Part shown: positions 55,840 through 64,000 of the stretch, in pieces
Layout: each line of letters begins with the position of its first letter
Position numbering within the stretch: position 1 is the stretch's first letter
From: Ahaetulla prasina
Lineage: Eukaryota; Chordata; Lepidosauria; Squamata; Colubridae
NCBI RefSeq assembly: GCF_028640845.1
Contig: NC_080540.1
Span: forward strand, 93,446,061 to 93,510,060
DNA length: 64,000 bases
Reading direction: 5' to 3'
Translations under genes and position numbers: made by a program
The notes under the pieces: model-generated
The model's input: the letters and a program-made list of their open reading frames with translations, nothing else
What the model was told of the DNA's origin: nothing
Database searches by the model: none

Positions 55840-56810
55840 AGACCTATTTCACAGGAAAAGCTCCAAGCCCAGACAAGATAACTCCTTCTTGCTTAAAAGC
55901 CTATGCTGACCAATTGGCCCCCATCTTCACCCGTATCTTCAATAAATCACTACAGATGTGCTATGTTACTTCTTGCTTCAAACACTCTACTATCATCCCA
56001 GTGCCGAAGAAGCCCACCATCAAGGAACTGAACGATTACAGACCAGTTGCTTTAACATCTGTAGTCATGAAAACCTTTGAAAGGCTAGTGCTGTCCCACT
56101 TGAAAACCATCATGGATCCACTGTTAGACCCCTTGCAATTTGCATACTGAGCAAATAGATCAACAGATGATGCTGGTAATATGGTTCTGCACTACATCCT
56201 ACAACATCTTGAATCTCCAAAGACCTATGCAATGGTCCTCTTTGTAGACTTTAGTTCAGCATTCAATACCATCATTCCAGACACTCTTCTAAGCAAGCTA
56301 AACCAGCTACAGGTACCTGAACAGACTTGTAAGTGGATCATAAGCTTCCTAACAAACAGAAAGCACAGGTGAAGCTAAGCAGAATCACATCAGATACCTA
56401 TACAATTAGCACGGGGCCCCCCCAAGGCTGTGTGCTCTCCCCACTTCTTTTCTCTCTGTATACCAATGACTGCCTCTCTAACAATTCATCTGTTAAACTA
56501 CTGAAGTTCGCAGATGACATAACAGTGATCGGTCTCATTTGAAACAATGATGAATTCACATACAGACGGGAGGTTGAACAACTAGCCTCGTGGTGCAACC
56601 GGAACAATCTGGAACTGAACACACTCAAAACCATAGAAATAGTGGTAGACTTTAGGAGAAATCCTTCCATACTTCCACTTCTCACAATACTAGATAACAC
56701 AGTATCAACAATAGAGACCTTCAGATTTCTAGGTTCTACCGTATCGCAAGATCTAAAATGTTCTTTCTGCGCCAACTCAGAAAGCTCAAACTGCACAAGG
56801 AGCTGCTGAT
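55840..56810 (+). pseudogene. L3/Rex1-like LINE reverse transcriptase, broken
   Basis: In order: [58 protein letters not shown] (55,914-56,150); a TGA at 56,148-56,150; then VLFVDFSSAFNTIIPDTLL (56,181-56,372). After a frame change near 56,365: TGPPQGCVLSPLLFSLYTND and LKFADDITVIGLI with an intact FADD box (56,333-56,542), then a second TGA. Beyond it are VEQLASWCNRNNLELN and VVDFRR. The arrangement fits the CR1/L2/L3/Rex1 group; exact clade needs a phylogeny. Confidence 0.87.
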
Positions 56811-56869
56811 CCAGTTCTACAGAGGAATTATTGACATATTTATGTCAATAATATGAAGACATATTTATT

Positions 56870-57124
56870 CTTCCGTGCAGGACTGGCATAGGATGTTTTA
56901 GAATTTTATTATTGGGTTTTAAATTTTAATGGGTTTATGATTTTAATTGTAGTTTTAAATTAGGGCCAAATTGAATTAGTTTTTTAATTATTAATTTTAC
57001 TTGTATTGTATTTATGTACTGGTTGTTTTACTTGGCTGTGAACCACCCTGAGTCCTTCGGGAGAAGGGCGGTATAAAAATTAAATAATAATAATAAATAA
57101 TAATAATAAATAATAATAATAATA

Positions 57125-57168
<44 letters not shown>
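56870..57168 (+). mobile_element. L2-like LINE 3' tail with AAT/ATT array
   Basis: 3' UTR of the same family as 33,450-33,672, including GTGAACCACCCTGAGTCCTT and GGGCGGTATAAAAATTAAAT. It ends in (AAT)n (57,084-57,126) that turns directly into (ATT)n (57,125-57,167). Inserted in the L3 LINE. Confidence 0.85.
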
Positions 57169-57990
57169 GTTTGTCATCTGCACCTCTATAACTGTCTGGT
57201 TTGGTTCTGTAACAGACAGACAGACACAGACTTCAGTGGATAATTAGAACTGCAGAAAAAACAATTGCTACCAACCTGTCTTCCACTGAGGACCTGTATA
57301 CTGCACGAGTCAAAAAGAGGGAAAAATTTATATTGATATTGTTTCCTAATTGCTTATTTGTTCCCTATGACTATCATTAAGTGTTGTACCTTATGATTCC
57401 TGACTTTTATGTACATTGAGAGCATATGCACCAAGACAAATTCCTTGTGTGTCCAATCACACTTGGCCAATAAAAAATTCTATTCTATTCTATTCCAACT
57501 CCCTGCTCAAGGAGGAAACTATACCATTTCTGACAAATTGCTGTCCAATCTCTTCTTAAAAATCACCACAATTGTAGGAGCACCCACAATTTCTGGAGGC
57601 AAGTTGTCTCACTGATTAAGTGTTTTAACTGTTACGAAATTTCTCCTTAATTCTAGGTTGCTGCTCTCCTTGATTAGATTACATCCATTGCTTCTTGTCC
57701 TGCTCTCAGGTGCTTTGGAGAATAGTTGGATTCCATCTTCTTTGTGGCAGACTTTTACATATTGAAACACTGCTATCATGTCTCCCCTAGTTCTTCTTTT
57801 CATTAAACTAGACATACCCAATTCTTGCAACCATATGTTTTAGCCTCTGGTTCCCTAGTTTGTTGCTCTTCTCTGCACTCTTTCTGGAGTCTCAACATCT
57901 TTTTTATATCATGGCGACCAAACTGGATGCAATATTCCAAGTGTGGTCTTACCAAGGCATTATAAAGTGATATCAGCACTATGTCACCTC

Positions 57991-58930
57991 TTACGTATAT
58001 ATCCATACAATATGAATATACAGTATGGATTATATATCTACAATAGCAATGAATAAGTGTGTATGTTTGGATATATATATATTATTTTTGCCCGAGTGGG
58101 AAGGGGACACTATGCCTATGATTTAATATCATACATAGGAATGAACAAACACTTTTGTAGCTGGAGATAAACATGACCATTAATCTTAAAATTAAAATTA
58201 GAATGCAGTAAGTTTGCATACAGTGTTTCAGATCTGAAGAAAAAAAGATACTTTGGAGCATGTGTATCTTCTTAAACCAAGTATATATTTTGGGCAAAGA
58301 GATACATCTGAAAATGGCAGTTCATCCTAAAAACTTGGAACCCTTTGCCAAAAAGTGTATGGAGATGGCAGGCAGGGGAACTTATTAGCTAACAACATTT
58401 TCAGAGTCCATTTATTTTGTTCAACCTGCCATCTGTAACTTAACACTAATTTACAATTTGTTGCAAAATATGTGATGGACATGCTGTGGCCTCACATTTA
58501 TAATTAAACCTAGATAATTTGTGTAAGTGCTTACTCTTAAAATAAAACTTTATGAGAAAGTAAGCATCCGTAAAATGAGAAAATATTTGAAAATATATCT
58601 AGAAATAAAAATCTATAATTTGGATTTTGATAATGTATTGCTAATACTAAAAATTAAAGAAGAAAATAGAAGAAAATGAGAACAATTGTGTTGGAGTTGG
58701 AAAAAGATACATATTTCCCTATATTGATGCTTTATTTGCTTCATTAGAATTTAACCTACAAGGCTAGATAAAGTTTCAGGTAGAATTTGTGACAAACCAC
58801 ATCCACATTTCCAATATAAGGTTTTCCAGCTTTATTGATCAAAATTCTATATTCTGAAGCTGCTGATGGGCAATGCTGGATGCACTCATTCACATATTTT
58901 ACTCAAACATGTGTCAAACTAATCTGGTGA
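57991..58930. other. No feature recognised
   Basis: AT-rich DNA. The frame at 58082-58297 has no domain. Confidence 0.4.
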
Positions 58931-58932
58931 AA

Positions 58933-58992
58933 CAGTGGAAGTAATGAAAAATAATATCACTTTGTTAAGCGAGCATGCAACATTAAACAGAA
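58933..58992. repeat. 60-bp direct repeat, copy A
   Basis: CAGTGGAAGTAATGAAAAAT and following bases recur at 59,955-60,014 with about three mismatches in 60 bp. Confidence 0.9.
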
Positions 58993-59355
58993 TGGGAAAA
59001 AACCCAGAGCCTTGCAGAATAGATTTAGATTTACTGCAAATTCATAAAGCCAACAAACATTGCTCTTACATTCTTTAACACAGACTCCTGTGGCCAAAAC
59101 TAACCATGTGAAAAATGTAACATCTGAACTGCAACCAGCCTGGGAATTTTTAGGGAATGATCTACGGAAATCAGCCATCATCTATTTGAAAATCCATCTG
59201 TGTTTTCAGTTTTAAAGAAATACTAAGTCAATGTGCAGTCTAGAGAATTTCTAGTGATAAATGTGTTAGAATCCCACCAAAAGCATTCTTGCTATACAAG
59301 CTGAGAAAATCAGCATTTTCACTTAGCCTGCAGTTTTGGACCATATAAAATAAAC
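58993..59355. other. No feature recognised
   Basis: AT-rich DNA between a short direct repeat and a mariner-type MITE. Confidence 0.4.
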
Positions 59356-59606
59356 TATAATGGCACCTTAGTTCTCAACTGCTTTGAAATTTGTCAAATT
59401 TCGTACTCGATGCATTTTGACGTGAAAATTTTGACCCAGTACTCAAAGTTTGTTTGGTACTCGACATGCAAGAACTTGTTGATGTTTGTTTGCCTCACTA
59501 CTAATACATTATTCCTTATGGGAAAATTTTGTTTGGTACTCGTCATTTTTGGTACTTGTTGCACCTTCTGGAACCAATTAATGTCCAGTACTGAGGTACC
59601 ACTGTA
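59356..59606. mobile_element. Mariner-type MITE, about 250 bp
   Basis: The right end, inverted, is TACAGTGGTACCTCAGTACT. The left end is a decayed version (TATAATGGCACCTTAGTTCT). Inner repeats of 'GTACTCGA' and 'TTTGTTTGGTACTCG' occur. TA ends and TIR type suit Tc1/mariner. The frame at 59410-59625 falls within it and is not a gene. Confidence 0.8.
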
Positions 59607-59954
59607 TTGTGGAATATTTTACTAATAGGCTAACAGGTTCATCAAATGAATATGATTAATGTCTCTGTATGCATGAACTGCTACATTTATAAAGGAAAAA
59701 TGTAAGTAGCAAGGTAATTGGGATAGACTTGAGCTGCTCACCTGCTTAAAACTTTTAATTCTACATCCTGAAGTTTAATCAACTATTATTTTTATATACT
59801 CTTGTTTAAAAATCCATGGACATTTGATTAAACTCTTCTTTATGTTTGTCTACTTGACAGATTTAATAAATTATATAGTACAATACATATAAATCGCTAG
59901 TGTTTCCTGCTGGCATTTCTACACACACACGCACACTGTTGGTAGACAGCTATG

Positions 59955-60014
59955 CAGCGGAAGTAATGAAAAATAATATCACGTTGTTAAGCAAGCATGC
60001 AACATTAAACAGAA
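59955..60014. repeat. 60-bp direct repeat, copy B
   Basis: Copy of 58,933-58,992, in the same orientation, 1,022 bp apart, with differences such as CACTTTG to CACGTTG and GCGAGC to GCAAGC. Confidence 0.9.
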
Positions 60015-60955
60015 GCCCATAGAGTTTGAATTTAAAAAAATGTTTTCTGGCTTTTCTTTGAAAAGAAAACTATACCAAGAAGTGTTATTTTCAAAGATAC
60101 GGAGACATTCTTCAGTCTGTGTGATGTGACCATATTAACAGAATTATCAGTGCTTGCTGGATAACATAGTATGAATAATAGAAAAGAAAAGGTACAGCTT
60201 TCTTCTGGGTGATGGATTGGTCAAAATTCTGTGCTAAATAGACTAATGTTGGTGTTCCAAAACTTAGTTTTCTTAAGATAATTGCTGTTTCATCTTTATT
60301 ATCAAAATACTGAAATGGTATATTAAGCCAGAAATAATTCATATAATCTAGTTAATAGCTCTCTGGTACTGCTAAAAAATAATTTTTCTAAGGCCATATT
60401 CTTAGACTGTGTTCTCTTTGCCTTTTCATATACGGGACTAGCACAAGGTAGAGAATAGTTAAAGAACACAGATATAGTTTCAGAATTAATTCCAAGGCTT
60501 ATTTTACTCCTATTTCAATAAACCATACAGAGTTAGAAACCAACTTGTCTTTTTATATTGCTTCTTTGAATGTTCAACTTTTTTCTGAACTCAGGGACAT
60601 TTTTATTTTAAGAAATCCCTTTCCAGGACAAAATTCTTTTTTCCATTTTTAAACTTTTCTTCTGATTTGGATTGTTCCTGATGGACTTATATGATTTCTT
60701 TTCAACCTTGACCAGCACAGAAGAATGGTGCTTACTTTGCTTTGCCCTCATTGCTGATCAATATTATGCCTCAGCAATTTATCCAAGGACTGGTGCTATT
60801 TTCAAACATTAATGTGGATCACTTAAAGAAATAAATTAATAGGGTGATGGCAACCCTCCCCCCAGCTACTGATTTCCATGTGTGTTCGCACACATGGTAA
60901 TATAGTTCTGTAGCCATCTGGATGTAAAAGAACTATCTCAACCCAGCTGTTAAGA
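60015..60955. other. No feature recognised
   Basis: AT-rich DNA. The frame at 60112-60342 has no domain. Confidence 0.4.
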
Positions 60956-61212
60956 CAAAGTGCAGTCCTAGGCCACACTCTGGGAGGGGTAGAATCAAGA
61001 TCATGTCAAGTGTTAGTACCCCTTAATAATGCCTTGATAAGACCACACTTGGAATATTGCATCCAGTTTTTGTTGTCACAATATAAAAAAGATGTTGAGA
61101 CTCCAGAAAGAGTGTGGAGAAAAGGAACAAAGATGATTAGAGGACTAGAGATTAAAACATATGAAGAATGGTTGTAGGAATTGGGTATGTCTAATTTAAT
61201 TAAAAGAAGCAC

Positions 61213-61436
61213 TACAAAATACATAATAATAGAGTTGGAAGGGACCTTGGAGGTCTTCTAATCCAACCCCCTGCTCAGCCAGGAAGCCCTATACAAATGG
61301 TTATACAAACTCTTCTTAAAAACTTCCAGTGTTGGAGGATTCACAACATTTGGAGGCAAGTTGTTCCACCGATTAATTGTTTTTCAGGAAATTTCTCCTT
61401 AGTGCTAGGTTGCTTGTCTCCTTGATTAGTTTCCTA
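61213..61436 (-). mobile_element. CR1 3' end inserted in antisense
   Basis: Plus strand reads 'aatagagttggaagggaccttggaggtctt', then CCAACCCCCTGCTCAGCCAG, TTGGAGGCAAGTTGTTCCAC and AATTTCTCCTTAGTGCTAGG, the inverse of the CR1 C-terminus and 3' UTR. It lies between two parts of a sense CR1. Confidence 0.85.
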
Positions 61437-61498
61437 TGGTGACATGATAGCAGTGTTCCAATATTTAAGGGGCTGCCCCAAAGAAGACAGGGTCAACC

Positions 61499-61957
61499 CA
61501 GGGTGAAATGCTCCTGGTTCGGACTGGATTGCCTGATCCAGTAGTGATGGCAGCAGGTGGTTCGGAGAACCGGTAGCAAAAATTCCTGCTCCCCCCACAT
61601 GTCCAGCTGAGCTGTGCCATCATCAGAGGTTTTTTGTTTTACTTTTAAAAGCATTTTTTCTTTGGCTGAAAAAATGCTTTTAAAGGTAAAAAAAAGCCTC
61701 TGATGATTGTGCAGCTAAGCTGGGATCATCAGAGGCTTTTAAAAGCATTTTTTACAACCTCTTCGGCTGAAGAGGTTGTAGACAAAATGCTTTTAAAAGG
61801 CTCCTCTGGCGATCCCAGCTGAAAGAGGTTGTAGAAAAAATGCTTTTAAAAGTAAAAAAAAAAGAGTTGGCCACGCCCACCAAGTCACATTAACACCCCC
61901 CCCCCCAGCAAGCCACGTCCACAGAACGGCAGTAACAAATTTTTCATTTCACCCCTG
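61499..61957. mobile_element. hAT-type MITE with two internal hairpins, 459 bp
   Basis: Starts CAGGGTGAAATGC and ends with the inverse of CAGGGGTGAAATG. Flanked by the exact 8-bp duplication GGTCAACC (61,491-61,498 and 61,958-61,965). Inside are two long hairpins (61,618-61,707 and 61,718-61,820). The left end is related to the element at 7785-8008, and the right end (GTGGACGTGGCTTGC when inverted) to the 34.9/40.1-kb family. Confidence 0.95.
61618..61820. repeat. Twin hairpins within the hAT MITE
   Basis: Hairpin 1 (61,618-61,707): CATCATCAGAGG pairs with CCTCTGATGAT, and the middle pairs through TTTTAAAAGCATTTTTT. Hairpin 2 (61,718-61,820): AGCTGGGATC pairs exactly with GATCCCAGCT, continuing through CAGAGGCTTTTAAAAGCATT and ACAACCTCTT around a CGGCTG loop. 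The arms of the two hairpins are related, and a third partial arm follows to 61,855. Confidence 0.9.
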
Positions 61958-62159
61958 GGTCAACCTATTTTCCAAAGCACCTGAGAGCAGGACAAGAAGC
62001 AATGGATGGAAACTAATCAAGGAGAGAAGCAAGCTAGAACTAAAGAGAAATTTCCTGACAGTTAAAACACTGAATCAGTGAAACAATTTGCCTCCAGAAG
62101 TTGTGGGTGCTGGAGGTTTTTAAGAAGAGATTAGGCATTTGTCTGAAATGGTAACTGAC

Positions 62160-62410
62160 CATGATGGCAGACCTGTGGCACACAGAGCCCACTCTGTGGG
62201 CATGCGCATCGTCGCCAGCTGCTCTTCTGGTTTCCAGTGCGTGCATGCTGGTTTTCACGTGCGCCAGAGTACCGGAAACCCAAAGACCAGATGGCTGGTG
62301 TGCGCATGCGCATCAGCCAAGTGGTCTTTGGGTTTCTGGCGTTCCAACACATGCATGTATGCGCACCTTCTGGTTTGGGCACTCGGTGCCAAAAATATTC
62401 GCCATCACTG
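62160..62410. mobile_element. hAT-like element, about 250 bp, CpG-rich
   Basis: The right end, inverted, is CAGTGATGGCGAATATTTTT and GGCACCGAGTGCCC. The left end reads CATGATGGCAGACCTGTGGC. It interrupts the final part of the CR1 (TCTGAAATG...GTATAGGGTTTCC). The octamer duplication is not clear (GTAACTGA against GTATAGGG). Contains several GCATGCGCA motifs. Frames on both strands here are accidental. Confidence 0.75.
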
Positions 62411-62490
62411 GTATAGGGTTTCCTGCTTGAACAGGGGATTGGACTAGAAGATTGCTTCCAAATCTGTTATTCTCTTATTCTGTTAAAATA

Positions 62491-64000
62491 AACATTTTAT
62501 TGGGCAGTAAACTGGAAATTTTATACTACTGTATATCCAGTGCTTGAAGTGGATTAGCTTTTAATCTCTGCTTTTCCTATTTCCAAGTATTGCATATCCC
62601 ATTTACCATATGAACACAATATCCCATCCTATTTTGCTAATAACATTTGCTATAATGAGGCCATTTGGAGGCATCTTATATTTGTCAGTCCAGTTAAATT
62701 TTGTCTTCATATGCTAACCAAAATTTTAAAAATTGGAATTGGTAAAATTTCTGGTATTAATTTGAATAGAATGGATATATGTGCTGTCCGGGGGCTAAAA
62801 CTAAAAACGATGATATAGCTTTACTGTCCCTTTCTGAAATTTCCACACATCCATTGAGTTATGCTGAAAAAATGAGAAAATAATAAATACCACAATTCTA
62901 ATTTGCAGCACATATTTTATTCTATGTGTAAATTGTCAGGGTTCAAATAACGTGCTGAGTTATATGTGAGAAATTTTTCTCCAGTATCAGTTTTGTCCTT
63001 TACCACCAAATATGACATTGCATAAATCCAGTAAGATACTGAAATATGATATTTGAAAAATGGGGATGAGTGCTTTATGAAGCCACAGGTTCTTATTTCT
63101 GAACTCAGTTAAAAGTAAGGATTTATAAACCATATATCTGGGTTCATGTAACACACTAAGCCAAAGCAGCTACTGTATTATAGGTTCCTTTTTTTTAAAA
63201 AAAATTACTGAATCCAACAAGATCTGTAAGAAAATGCAGAATAGCCAGATGTGATGATGCTATCATATATATGTCATCAATTGCATCCTTTCTCCTTCGT
63301 GTGGACTCCTACAATGGACTCAACCACAGAGCAGTATAGTACTAGTTCTTAGGCTATGGTCTGAAGGCAGAAATATATGTAATGGAGAAGATGCTCTGGG
63401 GAGCCTTATGCTTGGTGTCTTGAATTCTTTGGAAGCAGAAATGAAAGCTGTGTGATAAATAAGAGAAATATAGAAGGTATAGGTTTATCTAGCAGCAGTT
63501 GGTGCTTCAATTGTTTGTTGCTTGAGAAGAAATCGCTTCTAGCTTTTCCCTATTTGGGAGGATTAAACTGCTATCTATTACACGGGAGTGGGGGGATGGG
63601 GGGAGCTATTCCAGCTGAAATTCCCTCCATTCACTGTTAAAACTCTGAAGCCCCATTCACCTTTGCTTTTTAAATCAAAACAATCAATAATTGTGATCAA
63701 GGACAAACTGAGTTGCCTGTGTTATTTTGTGATATTTCTGTGTATTCACAAACTGTGACCACGGACAAAGCAAGGTCACTAGGTGAGTGTTATTCAGAAG
63801 AAAACAAAAGATTTCCATTCAAGGCTTCAACTTCTTTTCTTCCATATTGCTTAGTTTTTGAAAACCCTTTTTTTCCTTGTTTTTTTTTCTTGTCCAATTA
63901 ATGACTGCTATAACTACTGACACTTTTTTGGTCCCTATTTTCAAACCAGAAAGTTGATAATTGGATTAATTTGTTTATAATGATTTAATTAAATTTGCTA
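62491..64000. other. No feature recognised
   Basis: AT-rich DNA. Frames at 63452-63640 and 63713-63901 are without domains. Confidence 0.4.

Larger units (their letters stand above)
55791..57495 (+). mobile_element. CR1-L3-type LINE with RT and (ATTCT)n tail
   Basis: A single copy linking an RT coding region (55,850-56,800) to the 3' UTR and terminus (57,300-57,495: 'cttggccaataaaaaattct' plus three ATTCT units) that occurs alone at 3.8 and 16.9 kb. A second LINE tail with an AAT array (56,870-57,167) is inserted between RT and UTR. It is 5'-truncated and inactive. Confidence 0.85.
55742..57990 (-). mobile_element. CR1 LINE 3' part, split by an L3 LINE
   Basis: The 3' terminus is at 55,742-55,790 (inverse of the 'CTTCCAACTCTG' CR1 end) and the rest at 57,497-57,985. 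The minus strand reads KAPESRTRSNGC, RRNFVTV and RRTRGDMIAVFQYVK (57,830-57,609), and NALVRPHLEYCIQFGRHDI upstream (58,006-57,803). About 1.7 kb of L3 LINE was inserted in its 3' UTR. Confidence 0.85.
60960..62490 (+). mobile_element. CR1 LINE 3' part with three later insertions
   Basis: Pieces in order: 60,960-61,212 (NALIRPHLEYCIQF-type sequence, then ERV.R..TKMIRGLEIKTYEE), 61,437-61,498 (DMIAVFQYLRGCPKE-type), 61,966-62,158 (FSKAPESRTRSNGWKL, LKRNFLTVKTL) and 62,411-62,490 (GGACTAGAAGATTGC end). The gaps hold an antisense CR1 end, a 459-bp hAT MITE and a 251-bp hAT-like element. Confidence 0.85.

Noticed and set aside
58933..60014. LTR retrotransposon with 60-bp direct terminal repeats
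   Set aside because: The repeats lack TG...CA ends and target duplications, and the interior has no coding capacity.
62131..62447. Cysteine/histidine-rich frames on both strands
   Set aside because: They cover the CpG-rich hAT-like insert with GCATGCGCA repeats. Any zinc-finger appearance is coincidental.

Overview
This is AT-rich vertebrate nuclear DNA, almost certainly from a squamate reptile and most likely an advanced snake. Three signs support this: CR1-L3-type LINE tails ending in (ATTCT)n pentanucleotide arrays, a pattern described for snakes; tRNA-derived squamate SINEs; and a mixture of CR1, L2-like, L1, Bov-B, Penelope, DIRS, Gypsy, Tc1/mariner and hAT-type elements. I found no convincing host exon, tRNA, rRNA or CpG-island promoter. 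Every protein-like reading frame I could recognise belongs to a transposable element, and nearly all are broken. The window reads as intergenic or deep-intronic DNA.

Layout. 1-2.0 kb: AT-rich retroelement-like block, possibly an L1 5' part, minus strand. 2.1-2.6 kb: old LINE tail. 3.8-4.0 kb: L3 LINE tail. 6.9-7.7 kb: L1 and other LINE fragments. 7.8-8.0 kb: hAT-type MITE. 9.8-10.1 kb: SINE. 10.9-11.8 kb: Penelope-like element with a GIY-YIG domain. 14.5-17.3 kb: MITE split by a 1.8-kb CR1, then a LINE RT fragment and an L3 tail. 18.6-21.5 kb: decayed Bov-B and CR1. 22.6-26.9 kb: nested SINEs, a TA-flanked palindromic element, a solo LTR inside a SINE, and microsatellites. 28.4-29.8 kb: SINE, then a Tc1 transposon interrupted by a palindromic MITE. 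31.2-31.8 kb: long TA-flanked element. 33.0-33.7 kb: L2-like LINE 3' end. 34.9-41.8 kb: three hAT-type MITEs, foldback DNA, an (ATTCT)13 array and an L1 3' end. 44.3-45.4 kb: TA-flanked element and an 88-bp perfect palindrome. 45.8-46.7 kb: Gypsy gag remnant. 47.2-53.1 kb: nearly full-length DIRS-like tyrosine-recombinase retrotransposon, minus strand. 53.1-55.3 kb: TA-flanked elements. 55.7-58.0 kb: three-level LINE nest. 59.4-59.6 kb: mariner-type MITE. 61.0-62.5 kb: CR1 carrying three later insertions.

The best-preserved unit is the DIRS element. It keeps inverted terminal repeats, the internal complementary region that matches both outer ends, and gag, reverse transcriptase/RNase H and tyrosine recombinase homology, but frameshifts, stop codons and an inserted hAT MITE show it is dead. 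Target-site duplications give solid boundaries for many insertions: 8 bp for seven hAT-type MITEs (five exact, two imperfect) and 5 bp for the solo LTR. They also allow a relative order of insertion. Element assignments rest on motif recognition by eye; no database search was run.
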